A stretch of 29,340 nt of DNA, from the NCBI GenBank assembly GCA_943357975.1, contig CALRGS010000002.1, forward strand, positions 1 to 29,340. Reading direction: 5' to 3'. Origin of the DNA: Candidatus Nomurabacteria bacterium (GTDB taxonomy: Bacteria; Patescibacteriota; Minisyncoccia; Phycocordibacterales; UBA1006). Of the stretch, positions 7,626 to 13,683 are shown piece by piece; positions within the stretch are counted from its first letter, which is position 1, and every line of letters starts with the position of its first letter. Under the pieces are notes generated by a model. The model made no database searches, was not told where the DNA came from, and saw only the letters and a list, made by a program, of their open reading frames with translations. The position numbers and the translations under genes are program-made.

Positions 7626-7634
7626 ATTATATCA
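7626..7634 (-). promoter_or_regulatory. Internal extended -10 promoter for secY, leaderless
   Basis: Minus strand: TGA then TATAAT (7626-7631), 7 nt before the secY ATG. It lies in the 18-nt gap after rplO. Confidence 0.55.
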
Positions 7635-7636
7635 CG

Positions 7637-8083
7637 TTATTCGATTGATCCACCTGCCGCTTCGATTTTAGCCTTGGCAGATGCAGAAACCATGCATTTT
7701 GAAATGATGAATTTCTTGGTCACTTCCCCAGTTCCTAGAATCTTCACTCCTGCACTTGGCAATCGTGTTGATTTTAGAATTCCCTTTTCAAGGATTGAAA
7801 CTGGTGAGATGATCGCTCCTGCGTCAAAGTTTTTCTCAAGAACTGAAAGATTTACTGGGAATACTGTTGGCTTTGCATAGGTACTTTTCGCACGATTTTT
7901 ACCATACCCTCGCTTCTTCGGAATTTTCTTGATAATGTCTCGAAGTTCTGGTCGCTTGCGGTGTCCTGAACGAGCGTTCTGTCCTTTTGTTCCACGTCCA
8001 GCAGTTTTTCCTCGCTTACCTCCACGTCCTACTTGAACATGTTTGGTGTTTGGATTTTTTCGTTTAAGGTTATTTGTTTGCAT
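7637..8083 (-). CDS. rplO: 50S ribosomal protein L15 (uL15)
   Basis: 148 aa with the basic, glycine-rich N-terminus of L15 (VGRGGKRGKTAGRGTKGQ, then NARSGHRKRPELRD) that threads into 23S rRNA. The C-terminal domain ends VSASAKAKIEAAGGSIE, the family's typical end. The start codon at 8083 lies inside the last codons of rpsE, a 14-nt overlap that suggests translational coupling. No L30 gene (rpmD) lies between rpsE and rplO, as expected for CPR bacteria. Confidence 0.97.
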   Translation of the reverse strand: MQTNNLKRKNPNTKHVQVGRGGKRGKTAGRGTKGQNARSGHRKRPELRDIIKKIPKKRGYGKNRAKSTYAKPTVFPVNLSVLEKNFDAGAIISPVSILEKGILKSTRLPSAGVKILGTGEVTKKFIISKCMVSASAKAKIEAAGGSIE

Positions 8084-8654
8084 ACTTGAAAATTGACAAG
8101 GCCTTCATGGTTGCTTGTGCAATATTGAGTTTATCTTTTGATCCAGAGATCACACGACCGGTGATATCAGTAATTCCTGCAAGTTCTACCATCACGCGCA
8201 TCGCTGAGCCTACTACGACTCCTCGTCCAGTGTTTGGCATAAGCATGACACGAGCTGCTTTATATTTCGCTTTCACATCATGAGGAATAGTTCCTCGCTT
8301 GTTCAAACGAAGTTTAAGCATATTTTTCTTTGCATCATTAAATGCTTTCTGGATAGCAAGGGTTGTATCTCCAGCTTTTCCAATTCCAAGACCCATTGAT
8401 CCCTTCTTGTCTCCGATAGCAAGAACTACCGAGAAACTGAATCGTCGTCCTCCTGAAACCACACGAGTTACACGTCGAATTGAAAGCATCTTCTGCTCAA
8501 ATTCTGGCTTTGCTCGTTCTGGTCGTGGACCACGTCGATCGGGTCGTCCTCCTGGTCGCCCTCCTGCTCCACCTCGTGATGCACCTCCTCCAGTTCGTGG
8601 AGGGAACTTTCTAGGTTCACGTGCCGCTGTTGTAGTTGTTGTTGTTTTTTCCAT
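8070..8654 (-). CDS. rpsE: 30S ribosomal protein S5 (uS5) with Arg/Gly-rich N-terminal extension
   Basis: 194 aa. The conserved S5 core begins around residue 50 (EFEQKMLSIRRVTRVVSGGRRFSFSV, given here only as landmarks EFEQK and RRVTRVV), with the double-stranded RNA-binding fold, GLGIGKAGD and the C-terminal GITDITGRVISGSKD segment. The first ~50 residues are low-complexity: six Thr in a row, then a Pro/Arg/Gly stretch (TGGGASRGGAGGRPGGRP). I take the start at 8654, 4 nt after the rplR stop, not the upstream ATG at 8687 inside rplR. Its 3' end overlaps rplO. Confidence 0.96.
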   Translation of the reverse strand: MEKTTTTTTAAREPRKFPPRTGGGASRGGAGGRPGGRPDRRGPRPERAKPEFEQKMLSIRRVTRVVSGGRRFSFSVVLAIGDKKGSMGLGIGKAGDTTLAIQKAFNDAKKNMLKLRLNKRGTIPHDVKAKYKAARVMLMPNTGRGVVVGSAMRVMVELAGITDITGRVISGSKDKLNIAQATMKALSIFKYANK

Positions 8655-8658
8655 ATAA

Positions 8659-9009
8659 TTAGAAGATGAGTCCAGCTGCTCGCGCACTGTCAGCTAATGC
8701 TTTAACTCGACCTGTGAATCGGAACCCACCTCGGTCAAAGACCACGGTAGTAACCTTGAGAGCTTTTGCTTTTTCAGCAAGCTCTGTTCCGATAACCACT
8801 GATCGCTCAGCCTTAGTTCCCTTACCTCCCTTAATATCACTTGCTGATGCAAGAGTCTTTCCTGCGGTATCATCAATCAACTGTGCGTACATAAATTTAT
8901 TTGATTTAAATACTGCAAGTCGTGGACGTTCTGTAGTTCCAGAAACTCGTGCTCGAATTCGCTTGTGACGTCGCTCGCGCTTCAATGTTTTTATATTTGT
9001 TTTGTTCAT
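8659..9009 (-). CDS. rplR: 50S ribosomal protein L18 (uL18)
   Basis: 116 aa of normal L18 length; binds 5S rRNA in the central protuberance. The basic N-terminus (RERRHKRIRARVSG) leads into TERPRLAVFKSNKFMYAQLIDD, and the C-terminus has VVFDRGGFRFTGRVKALAD, both diagnostic. It sits in the spc cluster between rplF (11-nt gap) and rpsE (4-nt gap). The ATG is preceded by AATTAT, the same A/T-only context seen at other junctions here, with no Shine-Dalgarno sequence. Confidence 0.97.
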   Translation of the reverse strand: MNKTNIKTLKRERRHKRIRARVSGTTERPRLAVFKSNKFMYAQLIDDTAGKTLASASDIKGGKGTKAERSVVIGTELAEKAKALKVTTVVFDRGGFRFTGRVKALADSARAAGLIF

Positions 9010-9020
9010 ATAATTATTGA

Positions 9021-9554
9021 TTACGCAGATTTCTTACCTTGCTTACGTCGGATCACTTCACCATCGTATCGGAATCCTTTTCCTTTATACGGTTCTGGCT
9101 TTTTGAGCGATCGAACATATGCAGCGAATTGACCGACCGATTCTTTATCAATTCCTGAAATCGTAATAATATTTTTGTCCGCGGTAACCGTAAGTCCTGC
9201 TGGTACGGGAACTTTCACAGGGTGTGAAAATCCAAGCGCCAAATCTAGAGACGATCCTGCTACTGCTGATTTAAATCCAACTCCTTCGAGGATAATTTTC
9301 TTTTCAAAACCTTTGGTAACTCCTTCCATCATGTTTCGCACATGTGAACCAACAGTTCCCCAAAGACTTCGTACGAATACATTGTCTCCGTTAGGTGTAA
9401 GGACGATGGCGTTATCTTTTACTTCAACTGAAATTTCAGAACGAAAGGTTCGCACCAATTCTCCTTTTGCACCTTTAATAGTAACGGTATCGCCTGATAC
9501 TGTTACTGTTGTTCCTGCTGTAATTTCAATTGGATTTTTTCCAAGTCGTGACAT
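9021..9554 (-). CDS. rplF: 50S ribosomal protein L6 (uL6)
   Basis: 177 aa, the usual L6 length, with two related beta-alpha domains. Landmarks are the N-terminal MSRLGKNPIEI, LGFSHPVKVPVP in the middle, and the signature IRSLKKPEPYKGKGFRY-like C-terminal motif (here VRSLKKPEPYKGKGFRYDGE), followed by a basic tail. Binds 23S rRNA near the L7/L12 stalk base. It follows rpsH with a 5-nt gap. Confidence 0.97.
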   Translation of the reverse strand: MSRLGKNPIEITAGTTVTVSGDTVTIKGAKGELVRTFRSEISVEVKDNAIVLTPNGDNVFVRSLWGTVGSHVRNMMEGVTKGFEKKIILEGVGFKSAVAGSSLDLALGFSHPVKVPVPAGLTVTADKNIITISGIDKESVGQFAAYVRSLKKPEPYKGKGFRYDGEVIRRKQGKKSA

Positions 9555-9559
9555 ATAGA

Positions 9560-9946
9560 TTACCAGATCTGGAAGAGCGCTTCTCCACCTACGTGTTCTG
9601 TGCGCGCTTCATCACCTGTTAGAATTCCTTTTGGAGTTGAAAGTACCAAAAGTCCTCGACCATTTTTAACGAGCTTAATGTCCTGCACTCCGAAGTAAAC
9701 TCGGCATGAAGACTTTGAAACTCTTTTTACATCACTGATTCGTGGCTTCCCATCTACATAGGAAACTCCGAGTTCAAGGACGTCACCTTTCTCGCGAGAC
9801 TTTTTTGCATAAGATGCGATATATCCTGCTTTGAAAAGTACTTTTGCAACTTCAGCTGAAAGCTTTGTTGCTGGCACCATAACTGATGCCTTTCCTGCGT
9901 TACCTCCGTTTTTAAGAGAGATAATCAAATTTGCTAGTTTGTCCAT
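9560..9946 (-). CDS. rpsH: 30S ribosomal protein S8 (uS8)
   Basis: 128 aa when started at 9946 (MDKLANLIISLKNG); the upstream in-frame ATG at 9961 overlaps the end of rpsN and is not needed. C-terminal landmarks KPRISDVKRVSKSSCRVYFG and the GLLVLSTPKGILTGDEAR segment are diagnostic. S8 organises the central domain of 16S rRNA and in many bacteria represses its own operon. No S8-binding hairpin is obvious here, and the classical target, upstream of rplE, is absent because the cluster begins at rpsN. The gap to rpsN is 8 nt. Confidence 0.96.
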   Translation of the reverse strand: MDKLANLIISLKNGGNAGKASVMVPATKLSAEVAKVLFKAGYIASYAKKSREKGDVLELGVSYVDGKPRISDVKRVSKSSCRVYFGVQDIKLVKNGRGLLVLSTPKGILTGDEARTEHVGGEALFQIW

Positions 9947-9954
9947 ATAATTAA

Positions 9955-10224
9955 TTACCAAGAAGACTTACGAACACCTGGGATTTTCCCTTCGTTTGCA
10001 AGCTCTCTGAATTTAATACGAGATAGTCCGAAGTCTCGGAGGTATCCGTTTGAACGACCTGTTGCCGCGCATCGATTTTTATAACGAGTTGGTGATGAGT
10101 TCTTTGGAAGCATCTGAAGACCTTCGAGGTCACCAGCAGCCTTAAGAGCAGCACGCTTTACAGCGTACTTCTCGATCAACTTTCGTCGTTTTTCATTGCG
10201 CGCTAATACTGATGTTTTAGCCAT
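9955..10224 (-). CDS. rpsN: 30S ribosomal protein S14 (uS14), zinc-free type
   Basis: 89 aa from 10224 (MAKTSVLARNEKRRKL). This is the zinc-independent form: only one Cys (NRCAATGR), no paired CxxC motifs. The C-terminus GLSRIKFRELANEGKIPGVRKSSW is highly conserved in S14. The frame is open upstream to 10383, but that part contains a palindromic repeat and no S14 homology, so I reject it. It is the first gene of the cluster here; the genes that normally precede it (rplN, rplX, rplE) are not in the window. Confidence 0.96.
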   Translation of the reverse strand: MAKTSVLARNEKRRKLIEKYAVKRAALKAAGDLEGLQMLPKNSSPTRYKNRCAATGRSNGYLRDFGLSRIKFRELANEGKIPGVRKSSW

Positions 10225-10257
10225 GTGTGTAAGAAGCCTCTGTACTCTCCTCGCAAA

Positions 10258-10288
10258 ATCCCCTCCCCAGCCCTCCCCCAAGGAGAGG
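10258..10288 (-). repeat. Palindromic C/G-rich intergenic repeat, related to those at 5911 and 6200
   Basis: CCCCTCCCCAGCCCTCCCCC followed by AAGGAGAGG: the same CCCCT..CCC..CCTCC..AAGGAG pattern as the DUF559-flanking palindromes, diverged, with no gene attached. It lies 34 nt before the rpsN start. The surrounding 10225-10452 leader holds no other gene, and I see no convincing -35/-10 pair. Confidence 0.55.
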
Positions 10289-10452
10289 AAGCCGAACAGA
10301 CGGTTTACGGACAAGTGCAAAAAGGCTTTCTCTGAAAAAAGTCTTATAATATTCCTTTGTCCAATCCGGCCATATCTCCTCAAAATGTATCTTGTTCTTA
10401 TAAATCTGTTGATAAATAAGGACGAAATAGAAATCTTGGGATGTGTCGAATC

Positions 10453-10480
10453 AAAAAAGCAAGCACAATGTGTGCCTGCT
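10453..10480 (-). terminator. Rho-independent terminator after the 327-aa protein gene
   Basis: 10-bp stem with one wobble (AGCAGGCACA / TGTGCTTGCT on the minus strand, loop CAT) followed by TTTTTT, about 32 nt after the stop codon at 10513. Confidence 0.8.
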
Positions 10481-10512
10481 TAATGTAGCAGATATTTGCT
10501 GTTGCGTCAACT

Positions 10513-11496
10513 TTATTTTGCCAAATATACAGTTGAGGTTTGTAACGGTGGCGTAATCATGAATGTGTAATCATCAGATCCTGCTCCATCAGCTGTTCCA
10601 TATTTGAACGAGTTGAAAATAAACTTCCCTGATCCATTATGAGCTCTTACAAAGAAACTTAGAGTAAACTGCTCCGTATCTCCTTCGGTAACAAGGTATG
10701 AATTTATCAAACCATCATCAATTGAGTCATCATCGGCTTCAAGTATGACAGCGTCAATAATGCCATTTCCTAGACGAGTATAGCCAATATTAGCAATGTT
10801 TTTTGATACATACATATCACCACCATTTGCGGTTACATTAACACGAAACCTAGCAAGGTATACATCTTCTTCCCCTGGACCAACCCCATCTATTGACGCG
10901 TACAAGGCTAGTGTAGGACTTCCAATCGCAGTTACTGTCGCACTAGCTGAATTTATACTAAACAAATTATCTGAATTATCTCCATCCGTCCAGGTAGTTT
11001 GTCCAGCTAGCTTATAATTAAGCTTTATTTTGAATCGTTGTCCAAACGGTGAATTCCCCCAAAATGGTGAGGCACTCACAGGTACTGTAACAACCTCTGA
11101 ACCGTCATTGTTTACTGACCCGAAGCCAGTACTGTTCGTACCACTCACCCCATCATTCAAAACAATGGCAATTTGTGCATTCGCAGGAATATTACATGTA
11201 CTCCACTTCACTGTAATCTGCTGTCCTGCTTGATAAACCTCACCACCATTAGGTGACATAACTTTAATTTTTGGCGTTGTTGATCCAGCAAGACATGGCA
11301 ATGGTTGTGTATTGGTAGCCAAACTTCCAGCGACCCCTGTTTGGACGGATGCTGTCTTTCTTGTTGCATTAAACAATGCAGCACCTTGATCAACCGTCCC
11401 CCCATTCATGAATAGTAATGCCCCGACAAGGACGAGTCCTACGATAATTACTCCTGGTAATAAAAACTTCTTAAACTTTGATGGTGTTGGTTTCAT
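10513..11496 (-). CDS. Signal-anchored surface protein with Kre9/KNH-like domain, 327 aa
   Basis: A basic N-terminus (MKPTPSKFKKF), then one membrane helix at about residues 12-30 (LLPGVIIVGLVLVGALLF), anchor the protein. After a linker, a beta-sandwich-like domain starts at IKVMSPNGGEVYQAGQQITV with KWSTCN. This SPNGGE.w..G....i.W pattern is common in CPR and other bacterial surface proteins (Ser-Thr-rich/Kre9-KNH-like). The C-terminal ~140 residues form a second, unrecognised beta-rich region (SPTLALYASIDGVGPGEED). The first 85 residues differ at only two positions from the neighbouring 201-aa protein. Extracellular binding or envelope structure is plausible, but no enzymatic motif is seen. 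Confidence 0.8.
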   Translation of the reverse strand: MKPTPSKFKKFLLPGVIIVGLVLVGALLFMNGGTVDQGAALFNATRKTASVQTGVAGSLATNTQPLPCLAGSTTPKIKVMSPNGGEVYQAGQQITVKWSTCNIPANAQIAIVLNDGVSGTNSTGFGSVNNDGSEVVTVPVSASPFWGNSPFGQRFKIKLNYKLAGQTTWTDGDNSDNLFSINSASATVTAIGSPTLALYASIDGVGPGEEDVYLARFRVNVTANGGDMYVSKNIANIGYTRLGNGIIDAVILEADDDSIDDGLINSYLVTEGDTEQFTLSFFVRAHNGSGKFIFNSFKYGTADGAGSDDYTFMITPPLQTSTVYLAK

Positions 11497-11509
11497 AATG
11501 AGGTGGTTA
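11243..11509 (-). repeat. 267-bp repeat, copy 1 (5' module of surface protein genes)
   Basis: Aligns without gaps to 11938-12204 with about 8 mismatches (97%). It covers the last 13 leader bases and the first ~85 codons. Similarity drops sharply after the SPNGG codons. Confidence 0.9.
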
Positions 11510-11529
11510 TTATTAATTAACTGTTATTA

Positions 11530-11559
11530 AGTATACCTCTATCCGAAAGGGTTGTACAA
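11530..11559 (-). promoter_or_regulatory. Promoter of the 327-aa surface protein gene
   Basis: Minus strand: TTGTAC (11554-11559), 18-nt spacer, TATACT (11530-11535). Leader of about 27-33 nt ending ACCACCTCATT before ATG. Confidence 0.65.
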
Positions 11560-11585
11560 AAAGGTGACAAGAAGTCGAATATTTA

Positions 11586-12191
11586 TTACGGATTAATCGT
11601 AATAATACCATCAGAACTATCCTTATCAAACCATCCAGTTGCTACATTGTTGTGGAATACAGTGATTTTATAATTCGGCCCAAAAGGATATCCATTGGCA
11701 CCCCAAAAGAGTGAGTTGCCTGCCGTTGACGCAGGAAGAATTACGGTTGCCTGTCCGGCATTAGTAGTTTCCCAGGCAGTACCAGGCCAACCAGATACCA
11801 ACAACATCAACTGATAGTTACTCGTCACAGCTCCTGTACTTGAGAGCCGATCCAAATGGAGCTCTATTTTATCCGTCGATGCTATGTTGCAAGTAGACCA
11901 TGTAACTTGAAACGAGTTGCCTGGATGATACGTTTGCCCACCATTAGGTGACATAACCTTAATTTTTGGCGTTGTCGATCCAGCAAGACATGGCAATGGC
12001 TGCGTATTGGTAGCCAAACTTCCAGCGACCCCTGTTTGGACGGATGCTGTCTTCCTTGTTGCATTAAACAATGCAGCACCTTGATCAACCGTTCCCCCAT
12101 TCATGAATAGTAATACCCCGACAAGGACGAGTCCTACGATAATTACTCCTGGTAATAAAAACTTCTTAAGCTTTGATGGTGTTGGTTTCAT
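11586..12191 (-). CDS. Signal-anchored surface protein with Kre9/KNH-like domain, 201 aa
   Basis: Shares its first ~85 residues with the 327-aa protein downstream: basic tail, membrane helix (residues 12-30), linker with PCLAG and the SPNGG start of the Kre9/KNH-like domain. From residue ~86 the sequence is different (QTYHPGNSFQVTWSTCN), though it keeps the same domain pattern, including the WSTCN cysteine; together with PCLAG it could form a disulphide. It ends at GIITINP, so it has just one extracellular domain. No terminator is visible before the next promoter, so read-through into the 327-aa gene is likely. Confidence 0.8.
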   Translation of the reverse strand: MKPTPSKLKKFLLPGVIIVGLVLVGVLLFMNGGTVDQGAALFNATRKTASVQTGVAGSLATNTQPLPCLAGSTTPKIKVMSPNGGQTYHPGNSFQVTWSTCNIASTDKIELHLDRLSSTGAVTSNYQLMLLVSGWPGTAWETTNAGQATVILPASTAGNSLFWGANGYPFGPNYKITVFHNNVATGWFDKDSSDGIITINP

Positions 12192-12204
12192 AATGAGGTG
12201 GTTA
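11938..12204 (-). repeat. 267-bp repeat, copy 2 (5' module of surface protein genes)
   Basis: See 11243-11509. The 13 leader bases before the ATG are identical, whereas the promoter regions upstream are unrelated. Confidence 0.9.
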
Positions 12205-12220
12205 GTTGAGTAACGCCATA

Positions 12221-12250
12221 ATTATACCCCTGTCTGACGAGCTTTTGCAA
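12221..12250 (-). promoter_or_regulatory. Promoter of the 201-aa surface protein gene
   Basis: Minus strand: TTGCAA (12245-12250), 18-nt spacer, TATAAT (12221-12226), then a leader of about 25-30 nt. Confidence 0.7.
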
Positions 12251-12251
12251 G

Positions 12252-12278
12252 AAAAAACCGTTGCTAGTGCAACGGTTT
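12252..12278 (-). terminator. Rho-independent terminator overlapping the end of the 401-aa gene
   Basis: Perfect 10-bp arms (12255-12264, 12269-12278; loop TAGT on the plus strand) followed on the minus strand by TTT. The upstream arm is made by the last codons (FKPLH) of the gene. Confidence 0.8.
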
Positions 12279-13469
12279 AAAGGTCTTTGAGCAAGTTACC
12301 CCTGAACGTGTTATTACTTGGACCATTTGAATACCTGCAGCGTTCTCAGAAATTTCTTGACCCAGCAGATTAAACACCTTTCTCTCCAAGGACTCTTCCC
12401 CATTAATCTCTGCAGAAACGATTGGTGACCAATGAGTTGCCCCGTCATAATCAACTTGTTCAAGCTGATAGTAATACAGAACATTTGGTAATGCTGCACA
12501 ATCATCAAAAAAATAATTTTGTGGAACTGTTGTGGTCCCAGATCCAGCAACTTCACCCATCGTAGTAAAAACCTGCCCGTCAGTACCTCGACCGACAAGA
12601 AACTTCTCATTGTTTAATTCCAACGCTGTTCCCCAAGAAACACGAATACATTTCTGGTTCAAGGCATCAGCTTGTAAATCTACCAACATAACCGGAAGCA
12701 GGCTCGTACTTGAAGCAATAGCAAAATCAGAAAAATTTCGATAGGTGCCGCCTGGAATACTCGCTGCGTTTCCTGTCCAATCAGAATAGTCGCACAAATT
12801 ACTTGAAAAATTTCCTACTACATTTTCAATACTATCCTGCCAAGCATTACTCCCTGTCGCAGTCTTGATCATGCGCCTCATGCCTTCACCGCACCTATCA
12901 CTACCATGCGCATATACTACATACTCATAATCAGCAGGACCGTCACAATGCCAACCGTCGGGACTGAGGCAATTAAATGCAACCCATGAATTTGAGACGC
13001 AGCTGTTATTACTTGGAAAATACTTCTCGTAATTAATCGTTCCGGAAATATTTAAAACCAGTTGTACTGAAACTAATCGAGGGCCTGATGTACCTAATGA
13101 TTTCATATCCAAAGTAAAGCCTCGATAAGCATCATTATTTTGATCGTACCCAATCGGAAAAGTATACGCTGTTAGTGCACCAACCTTCCTGATAAGCGCT
13201 GCGTAATTTCCTAAAGTAAAAAATCTTGAATTACTATCAGCACCCGTAATATTTCCACTAACACACCAAGTTGCCGAATCTTGGAGGTGGACCTTAGCCT
13301 CACCTAGCCATGTCAGCGAATTACAGTACACCTTCGCATGAGGAGTGACGGTAATACTAGATTGCGCTGTAAGGAACACAGATTGCTGAGCATTAGAAAC
13401 ATCTAAGCTAACTACTTCAAGTAAGCAGAGTGCCGCGAGGCGAACAGTGGTGAGATAAAAGTTTTTCAT
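12264..13469 (-). CDS. Secreted protein with Bacteroidetes-style type IX (type A) C-terminal sorting region, 401 aa
   Basis: Residues 1-27 form a Sec signal peptide ending SNAQ. The middle part (about 30-250) is beta-rich, with NSWVAF and DGWHCDGPADYEY segments and several Cys. From about residue 256, LPVMLVDLQADALNQ then VSWGTALELNNEKFLVGR and VLYYYQLEQVDYDG closely follow the Bacteroidetes pattern PVELL.F.A......LLW.TA.E.NN..F...RS.DG then YYRL.QVD.DG. The last ~35 residues (VFNLLGQEISEN, GIQMVQVITRSG) match the type A sorting domain (Por_Secre_tail). No type IX machinery is in the window. The gene has a leader with AAAAACTAAA and a regulatory element shared with 20006-20053. Probably acquired from Bacteroidetes. 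Confidence 0.8.
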   Translation of the reverse strand: MKNFYLTTVRLAALCLLEVVSLDVSNAQQSVFLTAQSSITVTPHAKVYCNSLTWLGEAKVHLQDSATWCVSGNITGADSNSRFFTLGNYAALIRKVGALTAYTFPIGYDQNNDAYRGFTLDMKSLGTSGPRLVSVQLVLNISGTINYEKYFPSNNSCVSNSWVAFNCLSPDGWHCDGPADYEYVVYAHGSDRCGEGMRRMIKTATGSNAWQDSIENVVGNFSSNLCDYSDWTGNAASIPGGTYRNFSDFAIASSTSLLPVMLVDLQADALNQKCIRVSWGTALELNNEKFLVGRGTDGQVFTTMGEVAGSGTTTVPQNYFFDDCAALPNVLYYYQLEQVDYDGATHWSPIVSAEINGEESLERKVFNLLGQEISENAAGIQMVQVITRSGVTCSKTFKPLH

Positions 13470-13504
13470 GGTTTAGTTTTTTTTGTGAAAGAATAGTTGT
13501 ACTT

Positions 13505-13552
13505 GTTATATCAAAGAGAGATAAAATCCAGATAAATTTTTTCTCAAGAAAT
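13505..13552 (-). promoter_or_regulatory. Putative response-regulator box and promoter upstream of the 401-aa secreted protein gene
   Basis: Minus strand 13552-13517 matches 20006-20041 at 35 of 36 positions. It starts ATTTCTTGAGAAAAA and contains the direct repeat TTTATCTGGATTTTATCT with an 11-bp period. Six nt later comes a TGA-extended -10, TATAAC (13505-13510). No proper -35 box exists; the direct repeat takes its place, suggesting activation. Confidence 0.65.
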
Positions 13553-13583
13553 TCTAAAGTTTTTTTAACTATTTTTTGACAAA

Positions 13584-13613
13584 TAAAAAAAGGGTTCGCG
13601 CAAGCACGAACCC
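13584..13613 (-). terminator. Rho-independent terminator after the 879-aa gene
   Basis: Minus strand stem GGGTTCGTGC / GCGCGAACCC (one wobble) followed by TTTTTTT. It lies ~70 nt after the stop codon at 13684. Confidence 0.8.
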
Positions 13614-13683
13614 CTCAGGTCATCGGAATAAAGAAAAAAACTGTCAATTATTAACCCGTCTTCCTAGTGACCAAAAACTAAAA

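Noticed and set aside
8299..8658. Long plus-strand ORFs opposite rpsE, rplF and other ribosomal genes
   Set aside because: They mirror the biased codons of the real genes on the minus strand and encode no recognisable protein.
10344..10373. 9-codon ORF with a good GAGGAG Shine-Dalgarno-like sequence on the minus strand
   Set aside because: Too short and without other support; in a window where no real gene has a Shine-Dalgarno site this is most likely chance.
10225..10383. 53-codon in-frame upstream extension of rpsN
   Set aside because: S14 homology starts exactly at MAKTSVLARN; the extension contains the palindromic repeat and no conserved residues.
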